DNA of 46,891 bases from Bacteroidaceae bacterium (GTDB lineage Bacteria; Bacteroidota; Bacteroidia; Bacteroidales; Bacteroidaceae): contig JAILDV010000052.1 in the NCBI GenBank assembly GCA_024688885.1, positions 1-46,891 on the forward strand, in the 5' to 3' direction. The notes below the pieces were generated by a model. That model saw only the letters and a program-made list of their open reading frames with translations, ran no database searches and was not told the DNA's origin. Position 1 is the stretch's first letter. Every line of letters begins with the position of its first letter. Shown here piece after piece: positions 16,098 through 25,587 of the stretch. Position numbers and translations under genes: made by a program.

Positions 16098-18176
16098 ATG
16101 ATACCACAATCCACCATTGACAGAATCGTTGACGCCGCCAACATTGTTGATGTCGTTTCCGATTACGTCACGCTTCGCCGCGCTGGCGCAAGCTACAAGG
16201 GATTGTGTCCTTTCCACGACGATAAAACGCCCTCTTTTTCCGTCTCTCCTGCCCGTGGAGTGTGCAAGTGCTTCAGCTGCGGCAAGGGTGGCAACTCTGT
16301 CCATTTCATCATGGAGATGGAACAGATGAGCTATGTGGAGGCGCTGAAACATCTGGCAAAGAAATACGGCATTCCTGTTGAGGAAGAGGAGATGACTGAC
16401 GAGCAGCGTCAGAAGATGAATGAGCGTGAGAGTATGTTTGCTGTCAACGAATGGGCTGCCAAGTATTTCAGTCAAACCATGATGAATAATCAGGATGGTC
16501 GTGCCATCGGTTTGGCATATTTCCGTAGTCGTGGTTTTCGTGACGACATCATTGCCAAGTTCCGTCTCGGTTTCTGTTTGGACAGTTCTGATGCGATGCT
16601 GAAGGAGGCGAAGGCAAAGGGGTATAATGAAAAATATCTGGTGGATACAGGTTTGTGTGTGAAGCGTGATAATGGCACCCTCTATGACCGTTTCCGTGGA
16701 CGTGCGATGTTCCCGTGGGTGGCTGTCAACGGTAAGGTGGTCGCTTTCGGTGGTCGTGTGCTGGATGCCCGTACCAAAGGTGTGAATCAGAAGTACGTCA
16801 ATTCTCCTGATTCCATCATCTATCATAAAGCCAACGAACTCTATGGCATTTTCCAAGCTAAGAAGCAGATAGCTAAGGAGGATATGGTGTATATGGTGGA
16901 AGGTTACACGGATGTGCTTGCCATGCACCAATGTGGCATTGAGAATGTGGTGGCGAACTCTGGTACTGCTCTCAACGAGGCACAAATCCATCTCCTTCAC
17001 CGTTTCACCAACAACATCACCCTTCTCTACGATGGTGATGAAGCGGGCATTCATGCTGCCACACGCAGCACAGACATGCTCCTTGCTGAAGGTATGAATG
17101 TGAAGATACTGCTTCTGCCTGATGGGGATGACCCTGATAGTTTTTCCCGTAAGCATAATGCACAGGAGTTCAAGGAGTATGTGGCTGCCCATCAGACAGA
17201 CTTTATTCTCTTCAAGACCAATCTCCTGCTGAAAGATGCTGAAAGAGACCCCATCAAGCGTGCCCAACTCACCGAGGACATCGTGAAGAGCATCGCTGTC
17301 ATCCCTGATGAAATCATCCGCTCCACTTATGTGCATGAATGCGCAGAAATCCTCAATATGGATGAGGCCGTTCTGATGCGTGGCGCCAACAAGAATCGTG
17401 CAGCCATCCTTGAGAACTTGAAGAAGGAGGCACAGCGAGAACGCGAAAGACAAGCTCGTTTGTTGGAAGCAGGGAAGGAAAATGGGAACGAGGTTGATGA
17501 GTCCCGAGCGGGTGAGGTTAAGGATGTGAAAGACGCCGCAGATGATTCTTTTGCTTCCCTTACAAGCGAATCAGACACCACTCAACCACCTGCCGACATC
17601 CAGCCCATCGCGACCAAACAAAGTCTTTCTGAACAACGTTTTATCGGGCTTGAACGTATGATGATGACGCTCATCACACGCTATGGTGAGCAACTCATAG
17701 ATGGAGAGAACGGAGACGGCACACCCTCCAAGACCTCCTTGGCGGAGTATGTTCAGGGTGACCTCGAATATGATGGAATCACGCTTCGCTCACCCCTATA
17801 TGCCAAAATGCTCAGTCTTGTCTGTCAACATGCCCACGACGAAGGATTTGTTGCCTCCAAATTCCTCATCAACAATCAGGATGAGGACGTCAGTCGTGAA
17901 GCGGCAGACCTCATCAGTGACCGCTATCAGCTCAGCAAGGGCAACCAGATGGCGCAAACGGAAGAGGAACTCAAGGTGACTTATCTCTCACGACTTCTGC
18001 TTGACTACAAGAATGCCATCATCGAAGAAGAGATGAAAGAGTGCAATGCCGACCTCACACGTCCTGAAGTGAAAAGTGACATCGAACTGACACTTAAGAC
18101 GATGCGGCGAATCAAGGAACTCGGAGACATTCAACGACAACTTGCCAAAATGCTTGGAGACAGGGTGGTGAAGTAA
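16098..18176 (+). CDS. dnaG: DNA primase
   Basis: DnaG makes RNA primers at the replication fork. The zinc-binding CHC2 domain has C37, H40, C58 and C61 (CPFHDD ... CKCFSC). The catalytic core follows, with the TOPRIM domain opening at YMVEGYTDVLAMHQ (residues about 256-269) and the acidic YDGDEAG motif near 311-317. The C-terminal 200 residues, which would bind the replicative helicase, are diverged; a charged linker (about 440-510) separates them. Total length 692 is within the Bacteroidales range. The ATG sits directly after a heptamer array without Shine-Dalgarno. Confidence 0.97.
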   Translation: MIPQSTIDRIVDAANIVDVVSDYVTLRRAGASYKGLCPFHDDKTPSFSVSPARGVCKCFSCGKGGNSVHFIMEMEQMSYVEALKHLAKKYGIPVEEEEMTDEQRQKMNERESMFAVNEWAAKYFSQTMMNNQDGRAIGLAYFRSRGFRDDIIAKFRLGFCLDSSDAMLKEAKAKGYNEKYLVDTGLCVKRDNGTLYDRFRGRAMFPWVAVNGKVVAFGGRVLDARTKGVNQKYVNSPDSIIYHKANELYGIFQAKKQIAKEDMVYMVEGYTDVLAMHQCGIENVVANSGTALNEAQIHLLHRFTNNITLLYDGDEAGIHAATRSTDMLLAEGMNVKILLLPDGDDPDSFSRKHNAQEFKEYVAAHQTDFILFKTNLLLKDAERDPIKRAQLTEDIVKSIAVIPDEIIRSTYVHECAEILNMDEAVLMRGANKNRAAILENLKKEAQRERERQARLLEAGKENGNEVDESRAGEVKDVKDAADDSFASLTSESDTTQPPADIQPIATKQSLSEQRFIGLERMMMTLITRYGEQLIDGENGDGTPSKTSLAEYVQGDLEYDGITLRSPLYAKMLSLVCQHAHDEGFVASKFLINNQDEDVSREAADLISDRYQLSKGNQMAQTEEELKVTYLSRLLLDYKNAIIEEEMKECNADLTRPEVKSDIELTLKTMRRIKELGDIQRQLAKMLGDRVVK

Positions 18177-18222
18177 TTCGTTTTTCAACTTTCGGAAGTG
18201 ACGAAGTAATCGAAGCTACTCC

Positions 18223-18287
18223 GAATTAGGAATGAGGAGTTAGGAATTAGGAATGGAATCTGTCAACTGTCAATTGTCAACTGTCAA
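18223..18287. repeat. Heptamer arrays at the recG start
   Basis: GAATTAG/GAATGAG/GAGTTAG units (18223-18257) are followed by CTGTCAA/TTGTCAA units (18260-18287). The recG ATG (18253) falls inside one unit, and the second array is translated. Confidence 0.85.
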
Positions 18288-20484
18288 CTACACAAAGGCT
18301 ATTTTGAACATACTGACCCAAGACATCAAGTACCTGCAGGGAGTGGGACCCAATCGCGCCACCTTGCTTGCCAACGACCTCAACATCAAAACCGTTGGTG
18401 ACCTCCTTGCGTACTATCCTTATAAGTATGTTGACCGTAGCCGCATCTACAAAATCAATGAAATAGATGGCACGATGCCTTATGTGCAATTGTGTGGCCA
18501 GATTTTCTCGTTCGACAGCATAGGTGAGGGACGAAACAAACGACTGATTGCCCATTTTGCGGATGGTACAGGCACCATAGACTTGGTATGGTTCCAGGGA
18601 ATCAAGTATGTGGCGAAGAATTATGACTGTCGTAAACCGTACATCGTGTTCGGAAAACCGACAGTGTTTAACGGACATGTACAAATTGCGCACCCAGAGA
18701 TAGAACCGGCACCAGAGCATTTGAAAACACAGGCACGAACCACTGGAAATCTCTTTGAGGAGGGTGCATTGAATGCGAATCTGCAGGAAACGGAGATGGA
18801 AGCACAACCGACGATGTTCAAAGGGTTGTGTCCTTCTTATAACACCTCTGAGAAGATGAAAAGGAGTGGTCTCACTTCTGCCAGCATGGCGAAACTGACC
18901 GCCAACATGTTCAAGTTACTCAAAGAGTCACTTCCCGAAACACTCCCTTCCTATATTACTGCACAGCATCATCTGATGTCTTATGATGATGCCATCCGTA
19001 ACATCCATTATCCCAGTTCTCCAGAGGCGTTACGCCATGCACAGCTGCGCCTTAAGTTTGAGGAACTCTTTTATGTGCAACTGAACATCCTGCGCTATGT
19101 AAAGGATAGACAATTGCGTTATAAAGGCATTGTGATGGGGACAGTGGGTGAACAATTCAACAATTTTTTCTACCAGCATCTGCCTTTCCAACTTACAGAG
19201 GCACAGAAACGTGTCATTCGCGAAATCCGTGCCGACATGAAGTCTGGACGTCAGATGAACAGACTCCTTCAGGGTGATGTGGGTAGCGGAAAGACGCTTG
19301 TGGCATTGATGGTGGCACTCATTGCCATTGACAATGGCTGTCAAGCCTGTATTATGGCACCCACTGAGATTCTTGCAGAACAGCATCTTGATACCCTTCG
19401 CGAGTTTCTTGGTGACATGCCTGTTCGAGTGGAACTATTGACAGGCTCTGTGAAGGGCAAACGGCGTACTGAAGTGTTCCGGGATTTGGTGGCTGGAGAA
19501 ATAGATGTTCTTGTCGGTACACATGCCGTTATTGAAGATAACGTGCTTTTTCACAAACTCGGATTGGTTGTCATTGATGAACAACATCGCTTTGGAGTGG
19601 CACAGCGCGCTAAGCTGTGGATGAAGAACTCTGTTCCTCCTCACGTGCTTGTCATGACTGCAACGCCCATTCCTCGCACGCTTGCCATGACCCTCTATGG
19701 TGACCTTGATGTTTCCATTATTGACGAATTGCCTCCTGGCCGCAAACCTATTCGAACTGTCCATATGTTTGATGCCCACCGTCTGCGCATTTACGAACTG
19801 ATGAATCGGGAATTGGCGCTTGGTCGCCAGATATACATTGTTTATCCACTCATCAAAGAGACGGAGAAGATGGATCTCAAAGACCTTGAGGCTGGCTTTG
19901 AGGAAATCAGTCGTGCTTTCCCCAACTATCAGGTCAGCAAGGTGCATGGCAAAATGAAATCAGCTGACAAGGATGCGGAGATGCAGCGTTTTGCCAACCA
20001 TGAGACACATATTCTCGTATCGACTACCGTCATAGAGGTGGGTGTCAATGTACCCAATGCTTCTGTCATGATTATCGAAAACGCCGAGCGGTTTGGACTT
20101 AGCCAATTGCACCAGTTGCGTGGTAGAGTAGGGCGTGGTGCTGACCAAAGCTATTGTGTGTTGGTGACCAAACATGAGATAGGTGAGAGCACTCGCAAGC
20201 GCATTCAGGTGATGGTGGACACCACAGATGGTTTTGAGATTGCAGAGCAAGACTTGAAACTGAGGGGACCTGGCGACCTTGAGGGAACTCAGCAGTCGGG
20301 CATGGCATTTGACTTGAAAATTGCCAACCTTGCCCGTGATGGTCAGATTCTCACCATTGCACGAGATACAGCCCAATCCGTCATCACCTCAGACCCCGAA
20401 GAACGAAATCCGCAGAATGACATCCTTTGGCGAAGACTCCGAGAACTGAGGAAAAGCAATATTAATTGGGGCGCAATCAGCTAA
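18253..20484 (+). CDS. recG: ATP-dependent DNA helicase RecG
   Basis: RecG reverses stalled replication forks and branch-migrates Holliday junctions. The wedge/OB region opens DIKYLQGVGPNRATLLANDL (residues about 24-43) and includes CGQIFSFDSIGEGRNKRL. The helicase core has Walker A GDVGSGKT near 340-347, DEQHRFG near 444-450, MTATPIPRTLAMTLYGDLD and the RGRVGRG motif. Length is 743. The N-terminal dozen residues (ESVNCQLSTVNY) are encoded by heptamer repeats and are not part of the family; a TTG at 18304 (giving NILTQDIKYL) is an alternative start that would avoid them. Confidence 0.97.
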   Translation: MESVNCQLSTVNYTKAILNILTQDIKYLQGVGPNRATLLANDLNIKTVGDLLAYYPYKYVDRSRIYKINEIDGTMPYVQLCGQIFSFDSIGEGRNKRLIAHFADGTGTIDLVWFQGIKYVAKNYDCRKPYIVFGKPTVFNGHVQIAHPEIEPAPEHLKTQARTTGNLFEEGALNANLQETEMEAQPTMFKGLCPSYNTSEKMKRSGLTSASMAKLTANMFKLLKESLPETLPSYITAQHHLMSYDDAIRNIHYPSSPEALRHAQLRLKFEELFYVQLNILRYVKDRQLRYKGIVMGTVGEQFNNFFYQHLPFQLTEAQKRVIREIRADMKSGRQMNRLLQGDVGSGKTLVALMVALIAIDNGCQACIMAPTEILAEQHLDTLREFLGDMPVRVELLTGSVKGKRRTEVFRDLVAGEIDVLVGTHAVIEDNVLFHKLGLVVIDEQHRFGVAQRAKLWMKNSVPPHVLVMTATPIPRTLAMTLYGDLDVSIIDELPPGRKPIRTVHMFDAHRLRIYELMNRELALGRQIYIVYPLIKETEKMDLKDLEAGFEEISRAFPNYQVSKVHGKMKSADKDAEMQRFANHETHILVSTTVIEVGVNVPNASVMIIENAERFGLSQLHQLRGRVGRGADQSYCVLVTKHEIGESTRKRIQVMVDTTDGFEIAEQDLKLRGPGDLEGTQQSGMAFDLKIANLARDGQILTIARDTAQSVITSDPEERNPQNDILWRRLRELRKSNINWGAIS

Positions 20485-20500
20485 AAAACCTACAACTTAT

Positions 20501-22297
20501 ATGATAAACGGAAAGTTAAGACTCATTACTCTGTGGCTCACCTTTTTCTGTGCAATGGTCACTTTTAGCCAAGAAACACAAGAGGAAGCTGTGGAATCGC
20601 TCTCAGCTATTGATTCCTTGAAAGCGGTGAATGACTCGATTGTGGGCGAACTGCAGCATCAGTTGCAAGAACTGAAGTTGCAGAGCATTATGATGCAGGA
20701 GCAGTTGGAGATGACAGGAAAGAGCGCGAAAGAGGATTCATTAAGGCAAGCCGAACGCAAGGCGCGTGTGGATTCGTTGCGCAATGTGACTCCTGGCGCC
20801 CCCTTAGTGGTAGAAGGTGACACCTTGTTCGTTATCTATGCCCGGAAGGGTGGTATGTTGCCAGCAGCTCGTGTAAGTGCTGTGAGGAGTAAAATCTATG
20901 AGGTGGGCAAGCGACTGACCATGTTTGTTGATTCCATCTATGTGTTTGACAGCGAGATGTCTTCAGATGTGATGGTGGGCGAAGACGTCATTCTGAGTGT
21001 GACAGACCTTGATGCCTTATGGATGGGTGTGGAACGTGTGGACTTGGCTGAGAGTTATTGTGAGGTTATCAGCAAAAAGGTGAATCAGTTGCATGATGCC
21101 TATGGTTTGCAGCAGAAATTGCAGAGTTTGGGATGGGTGGCACTCATCATTGCCATTCAAGTGTTGCTTATCTGGGGCATTGTGTGGCTCTTCCGTCTTT
21201 GGAAGTTCAGTGTCACGCGCAAGTTGTTGCGACGCATCAAGTCGGTGATTATCAAGAATTACCCTTTGCTCGACACGCATCGCTTGGGTATTGCCATCAT
21301 CTTTGTCTTTAACTTGGTGCGTTTATTGATTATTCTATTGGTGCTGCTTGTGGGACTTGGTTTCATGTTCTCTTTCTTCCCTGAAACAAAGACACTCACA
21401 TATACGGCTCTGGCTTTCATCTGGAATCCTCTCAGCGACATCCTGAAGTCGGTGGTGGCATATCTTCCTAAACTCTTTAAAATTATTGTCATCATAATCT
21501 GTTTCCACTATCTGCTGAAACTCATCCGTTACTTTACGAATGAGATTTCCTGTGGACGATTGAAGATCAATGGTTTTTATGCAGACTGGGCTATGCCTAC
21601 ATATACGATTCTGCGCATTCTGCTCTACTCGTTCATGTTGGTGATGATATGGCCGTTGCTTCCTAATTCTGATTCAGAAGTCTTCCAAGGTGTGTCGGTC
21701 TTTATCGGTGTGGTTGTTTCGTTGGGCTCCACTTCGTTGGTGGGCAATGTGATGTCAGGATTGGTGATGACCTATATGCGTCCCTTCCGCATTGGAGATT
21801 TCATTCGCTTTGGTGATACGGAAGGGGAGGTCATTGAGAAGAGCATGCTGGTCACCCGTATCCGCACACGTAAGAATGATGTTGTGACCATCCCTAATTC
21901 CAACCTGATGAGTTCGCAGACATCGAACTACACATTCTCTGCTCAGCGGTACGGTATCATTGTGCACACGAAAATCACGATTGGTTACGATGAATCTTGG
22001 AAGAAGATTGAGGCACTCCTCGTGCAAGCGGCAGAAAATACGGACGGTATCAAACATCACCCCAAACCTTTTGTTCGTATCACGGCTCTTGACGATTTCT
22101 ATGTGGAGTATGAAATTAATGGCATAACAGATCGTGCAAAGACCCTCTCCACTGTCTATTCATCGCTTCATCAACATATTCTTGACACCATGCATGGGGC
22201 AGGTGTGGAGATTATGTCACCACATATTGAAGCACGACGTGATGATTTGCCACTACAGATACCACACCAAGATGAAGATTCTATAAAGCATAGTTGA
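20501..22297 (+). CDS. Large MscS-family mechanosensitive channel
   Basis: A 598-residue inner-membrane channel protein. A signal-like hydrophobic start (LRLITLWLTFFCAMVTFSQ) is followed by a periplasmic coiled-coil stretch (QLQELKLQSIMMQEQLEM, residues about 49-66), then about five membrane helices between 205 and 415. The MscS core has VVVSLGSTSLVGNVMSGLVM (pore-lining TM3 region, about 406-425) and FRIGDFIRFGDTEGEVIEKS, then the cytoplasmic beta domain with TIPNSNLMSSQ. This architecture fits the larger MscS/MscK-like homologues that release solutes on osmotic downshock. It starts 17 bases after recG and its end overlaps the DUF3943 gene on the other strand by 17 bp. Confidence 0.92.
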   Translation: MINGKLRLITLWLTFFCAMVTFSQETQEEAVESLSAIDSLKAVNDSIVGELQHQLQELKLQSIMMQEQLEMTGKSAKEDSLRQAERKARVDSLRNVTPGAPLVVEGDTLFVIYARKGGMLPAARVSAVRSKIYEVGKRLTMFVDSIYVFDSEMSSDVMVGEDVILSVTDLDALWMGVERVDLAESYCEVISKKVNQLHDAYGLQQKLQSLGWVALIIAIQVLLIWGIVWLFRLWKFSVTRKLLRRIKSVIIKNYPLLDTHRLGIAIIFVFNLVRLLIILLVLLVGLGFMFSFFPETKTLTYTALAFIWNPLSDILKSVVAYLPKLFKIIVIIICFHYLLKLIRYFTNEISCGRLKINGFYADWAMPTYTILRILLYSFMLVMIWPLLPNSDSEVFQGVSVFIGVVVSLGSTSLVGNVMSGLVMTYMRPFRIGDFIRFGDTEGEVIEKSMLVTRIRTRKNDVVTIPNSNLMSSQTSNYTFSAQRYGIIVHTKITIGYDESWKKIEALLVQAAENTDGIKHHPKPFVRITALDDFYVEYEINGITDRAKTLSTVYSSLHQHILDTMHGAGVEIMSPHIEARRDDLPLQIPHQDEDSIKHS

Positions 22298-23885
22298 GCC
22301 CCAACTTCCATTCGTGACTCTTTCCTGTAATGGAGGGATAGTAGCGGTAGTTGCCGTGGCGTAGGTAAAATTCATGCTGGAAATTCAGGTGAAGATTGCG
22401 ATAGAGGTGAACGTTGAGAAAAAGGCGATTTTGGAAAATGCTTTGTTCTCCCTTGTCACCCCATGCATTGATGCCCTCTAACAATGCCTCTTGATGAAGG
22501 TCTTCATCTTCTGTGTAGCGTTCCAATTCGTTGGGGTGATACCCTTTTAGAATGAAAAGCCGCATAAAATAGAAATCATCACCCACAGAGAGATGACGGT
22601 TCAAGTCGTATTGGAAACGGTAGCGGATTGAAGCTCCCGTACCGAAATTGTAGCGGCGGAAAGGATAATAGTCGGCTGTGCTTCCTCCCAGCGGTACGGT
22701 TGAGAACATGAAGTCGTGGGTAAGTGTACTGGTGCGTCCTTGCCGTTCAAAATAGAGTCCGATGCCAAAACTGGCTGCTTCGGAGATGATGGCGAGGTTG
22801 CCGGGTTCTTCGTCGCCTTCTTTACTGTAGTGGTCGATGTATTTGACGTTTTGGTAGAAGCCGAGATCGAGTTTCCACTGATGAGGCATTTGGTACTGAC
22901 GGGAGCCGATGCGTCCACGAATGTCAAGTTCGCCCACGGTGGGTTGGTCGGGTGCAAAATTGACGAGGGAGTAGAGTTCGAAGTAATCGTAGGCTCGGGG
23001 ACTTTTCCCCTCCTCCAGATGGTTGAAGTGGTTGCCGTAGATGAAGCGGAAATCGAGGTAGGGGATGGCTTCATAATAACGTGCGCCTGTCCGTGGGTGG
23101 ATGGGGGCACGGTCATAGATGTAGCGTCCGCCTGTACCAATTTGGAAGGTGTAAGGCATGGGCTCCTCTTTCTTCCCTGCATTGGAATGGTTGACGCGAA
23201 ACATCTCTCCCGACATGATGCGGTGGAGACCTCGAACGGGGTTGAGAAGGGAACCGATGATTTCGCGGACAACACGTTGGGGACCTTGCTTGGTGTTGTC
23301 GAAGAATATGTCGGACATGCGGTGGGTGACTTCACCGATAGCAGCACCACCAACACCCGTGGAAAGAAGATCATTGATGGCTGGACGGTTGGTCTCGCAT
23401 AAGAGTTCCCACGTGACGGAACCTGCCACGGGATAGAGGAGGGAGACACCATAAGAGAGTCCATGCTCACGGGCTGCATTGTAGAACATGCTGCCATGAT
23501 AGGGATGAGAAAATTGGTTGCCTGAGAAACTGTCATTGTCCCACACCCATCCTCCTGAGAGGTTCCTATGCAAGGTGGCGCTCGTGACACGTGCCCAATC
23601 GCGGTCAGTCACGAAGTGGTTCCAACTGAACACCAAAGCATTGATACTCAAGTCTTCGATGAGCGCCTGAAGTCCGGGGTGTTTGGGCATCCCATTGGCT
23701 TTCTTTCCAAAGAAATGCAAGGAACAAGTGTAGGGGGTTAGTGTGTCGGGACATTGCAGATGGGTGCGGATGCCCGTGATGGAGTCGTGCCAGATGGAGT
23801 CAGGGTGTGCAACCTCTGTGGCATGCAACGGACTGATGCAGCACAAGATGTAAAGAAGAACGAGGAGGTTGCGACTGAAATTCAT
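22281..23885 (-). CDS. DUF3943 domain outer-membrane-associated protein
   Basis: A 534-residue exported protein. The ATG at 23885 is chosen: it gives signal peptide NFSRNLLVLLYILCCISPLHA and lies behind a TATCTTTGC promoter; the longer frame to 24119 crosses into the radA gene. The DUF3943 region covers about residues 75-190 with NALVFSWNHFV, SGGWVWDNDSFSGNQFSHPY and GSMFYNAAREHGLSY. The C-terminal half is rich in alternating aromatic strands (KLDLGFYQNV, YNFGTGASIRYRFQYDL) ending in WKLGLNYAL, which suggests a beta-barrel. Function is unknown. Convergent with mscS, divergent from radA. Confidence 0.82.
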   Translation of the reverse strand: MNFSRNLLVLLYILCCISPLHATEVAHPDSIWHDSITGIRTHLQCPDTLTPYTCSLHFFGKKANGMPKHPGLQALIEDLSINALVFSWNHFVTDRDWARVTSATLHRNLSGGWVWDNDSFSGNQFSHPYHGSMFYNAAREHGLSYGVSLLYPVAGSVTWELLCETNRPAINDLLSTGVGGAAIGEVTHRMSDIFFDNTKQGPQRVVREIIGSLLNPVRGLHRIMSGEMFRVNHSNAGKKEEPMPYTFQIGTGGRYIYDRAPIHPRTGARYYEAIPYLDFRFIYGNHFNHLEEGKSPRAYDYFELYSLVNFAPDQPTVGELDIRGRIGSRQYQMPHQWKLDLGFYQNVKYIDHYSKEGDEEPGNLAIISEAASFGIGLYFERQGRTSTLTHDFMFSTVPLGGSTADYYPFRRYNFGTGASIRYRFQYDLNRHLSVGDDFYFMRLFILKGYHPNELERYTEDEDLHQEALLEGINAWGDKGEQSIFQNRLFLNVHLYRNLHLNFQHEFYLRHGNYRYYPSITGKSHEWKLGLNYAL

Positions 23886-23918
23886 CTGGGAGTAAAAAAC
23901 GTTTGTATGAAAAACTGT

Positions 23919-23999
23919 GCAAAGATACTCTTTTTTTATTGATAATTGATGATTGGGGTTGATAATTGCCCGTTTTATCAATATTTTCTTGTAACTTTG
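23919..23999. promoter_or_regulatory. Divergent promoter region, DUF3943 and radA
   Basis: On the minus strand TATCTTTG (with following C) is at 23927-23919, 34 bases before the DUF3943 ATG. On the plus strand TAACTTTG is at 23992-23999, 19 bases before the radA ATG. Neither has a clear TTTG at -33. A short GATAATT/GATGATT heptamer stretch (23941-23967) lies between them. Confidence 0.65.
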
Positions 24000-24017
24000 T
24001 GGACAAAATGAAAGCAT

Positions 24018-25418
24018 ATGGCAAAAGATAAGGTTGCATACGTTTGTAGCTCGTGTGGTTATGACAGCCCGAAGTGGATTGGCAAGTGTCCTGCATGTGG
24101 CGAATGGAATACGTTCCAAGAGTATCGTGTGGGGAAGAAGACACCTTCTACGGCTACTTCTGAGTTTAGACTGGATGTGAAGTCAAGTCCAATCTCGATG
24201 TCGAAGATTGAGACAGAAGATGAACCACGCATTAATATGCAGGATGGGGAGTTGAATCGTGTGTTGGGTGGTGGATTAGTACCAGGTAGCATGACGCTTT
24301 TGGGTGGTGAACCTGGTATTGGGAAATCGACACTTATTCTTCAAACGGTGATGAGGCTCAAAGGGATGAAAGTGCTGTATGTGAGTGGGGAGGAGAGTGC
24401 AAGGCAGTTGAAACTCAGGGCAGATAGGATAGGAGGTAACTCTCAACTCTCAACTCTCAACTGTCAACTCTCAACTGTCATGGTGGTTTGTGAGGCGATG
24501 ATAGAAATTGTGTTTGAGCACATCAAGACTGTTGCACCTGATTTGGTGGTGATAGATTCCATTCAGACAATGGCTACAGAGGCTGTTGAGTCATCGCCTG
24601 GCAGTGTGACACAAATTCGTGAATGTGCGGCGATGTTGCTGAAATATGCCAAGGAGTCCAACACACCCGTCATCGTGATAGGACACATTAATAAGGAGGG
24701 TACGATTGCAGGACCTAAGATATTGGAACATATGGTGGATACCGTGTTGCAGTTTGAGGGGGATCAGCATTATATGTACCGCATTGTGCGTGCCATCAAG
24801 AATCGTTTTGGTTCAACTGCGGAGTTAGGTATTTATGAGATGGTGCAGAATGGATTGCGTCCGGTGGAGAACCCCTCAGAACTCCTGTTGAGCGATGTGA
24901 AGGATGGTGAAGAATTGAGTGGCGTGGCGGTGGCTTGTTCTATCGAAGGTGTGCGCCCCTTGTTGATAGAGACACAGGCTTTGGTGAGCACAGCGGCGTA
25001 TGGTACTCCGCAGCGTTCTGCAACAGGTTTTGACTTGCGTAGATTGAACATGCTTTTGGCTGTTTTGGAGAAACGTGTGGGTTTCAAACTCCCTCAGCGC
25101 GATGTGTTTCTCAATATTGCTGGAGGTATCCGTGTGACGGATCCTGCTATTGACTTGAGTGTGATTGCTGCCGTGTTGTCAAGCAATGTCGATACAGGCA
25201 TCCCAAGAGATATCTGTTTTGCAGGTGAGGTGGGATTGAGTGGTGAGGTGCGTCCAGTGAGCCGCATTGTGCAACGTGTAGCGGAAGCGGACAAGCTGGG
25301 TTTCCAAAAAATCATCATTCCTAAAGCGAACATGAATGGCATTGAGGCGAAGAAGTTCAAGATAAAGATTGTGCCGGTGAGAAAGGTGGAAGAGGCTTTG
25401 CGGGAATTGTTTGGATAA
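24018..25418 (+). CDS. radA: DNA repair protein RadA (Sms), with repeat-encoded insertion
   Basis: RadA is a RecA-like ATPase that promotes branch migration in recombination. The zinc finger is C10, C13, C24 and C27 (CSSC ... CPAC). The ATPase has Walker A GGEPGIGKST near 95-104 and the RadA motif KNRFGSTAELGIYEM near 261-275. The C-terminal Lon-like domain has DVFLNIAGGIRVTDPAIDLSV and GEVGLSGEVRPV. Length is 466. Residues about 142-154 (NSQLSTLNCQLST) come from six in-frame heptamers, placed just after the GEESARQLKLRADRI helix; related RadA proteins have a short turn there. Motifs on both sides are intact, so the protein is probably functional. Confidence 0.97.
   Translation: MAKDKVAYVCSSCGYDSPKWIGKCPACGEWNTFQEYRVGKKTPSTATSEFRLDVKSSPISMSKIETEDEPRINMQDGELNRVLGGGLVPGSMTLLGGEPGIGKSTLILQTVMRLKGMKVLYVSGEESARQLKLRADRIGGNSQLSTLNCQLSTVMVVCEAMIEIVFEHIKTVAPDLVVIDSIQTMATEAVESSPGSVTQIRECAAMLLKYAKESNTPVIVIGHINKEGTIAGPKILEHMVDTVLQFEGDQHYMYRIVRAIKNRFGSTAELGIYEMVQNGLRPVENPSELLLSDVKDGEELSGVAVACSIEGVRPLLIETQALVSTAAYGTPQRSATGFDLRRLNMLLAVLEKRVGFKLPQRDVFLNIAGGIRVTDPAIDLSVIAAVLSSNVDTGIPRDICFAGEVGLSGEVRPVSRIVQRVAEADKLGFQKIIIPKANMNGIEAKKFKIKIVPVRKVEEALRELFG
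24440..24481. repeat. Heptamer array CTCTCAA/CTGTCAA inside radA
   Basis: Six units, 42 bases, translated in frame. Unit pattern is CTCTCAA three times, CTGTCAA, CTCTCAA, CTGTCAT. It is the same unit type as at 18260-18287 and 40827-40882. Confidence 0.95.
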
Positions 25419-25428
25419 TTTAACAATC

Positions 25429-25494
25429 TTTGTGCACCTTGTAAATAGCTGATTTATATCTGTTTGTACATTTTGTTTGAAAAGTTGTGCACAA
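25429..25494. promoter_or_regulatory. TTGTGCAC-type palindrome before the tetR promoter (candidate operator)
   Basis: TTGTGCACAA at 25485-25494 is a perfect 10-bp palindrome ending five bases before the -33 box. TTTGTGCAC at 25429-25437 repeats the core upstream. This placement fits autoregulation by the TetR-family product encoded next. Confidence 0.4.
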
Positions 25495-25499
25495 AATCC

Positions 25500-25530
25500 T
25501 TTGTCCTTTCAGTTTTTTTCTGTACCTTTG
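25500..25530 (+). promoter_or_regulatory. Bacteroidetes-type promoter for tetR-fabG
   Basis: TTTG at 25500-25503, 19 bases, TACCTTTG at 25523-25530. The ATG follows 57 bases later. Confidence 0.8.
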
Positions 25531-25587
25531 CACTCAAATCCAGTTCATGTGCTGGGCACAACCCAAAAATAAAAACACTCAAAGATT

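Noticed and set aside
23886-24119. N-terminal extension of the DUF3943 protein
   Set aside because: It would run through the promoter and into radA; the shorter start gives a proper signal peptide.
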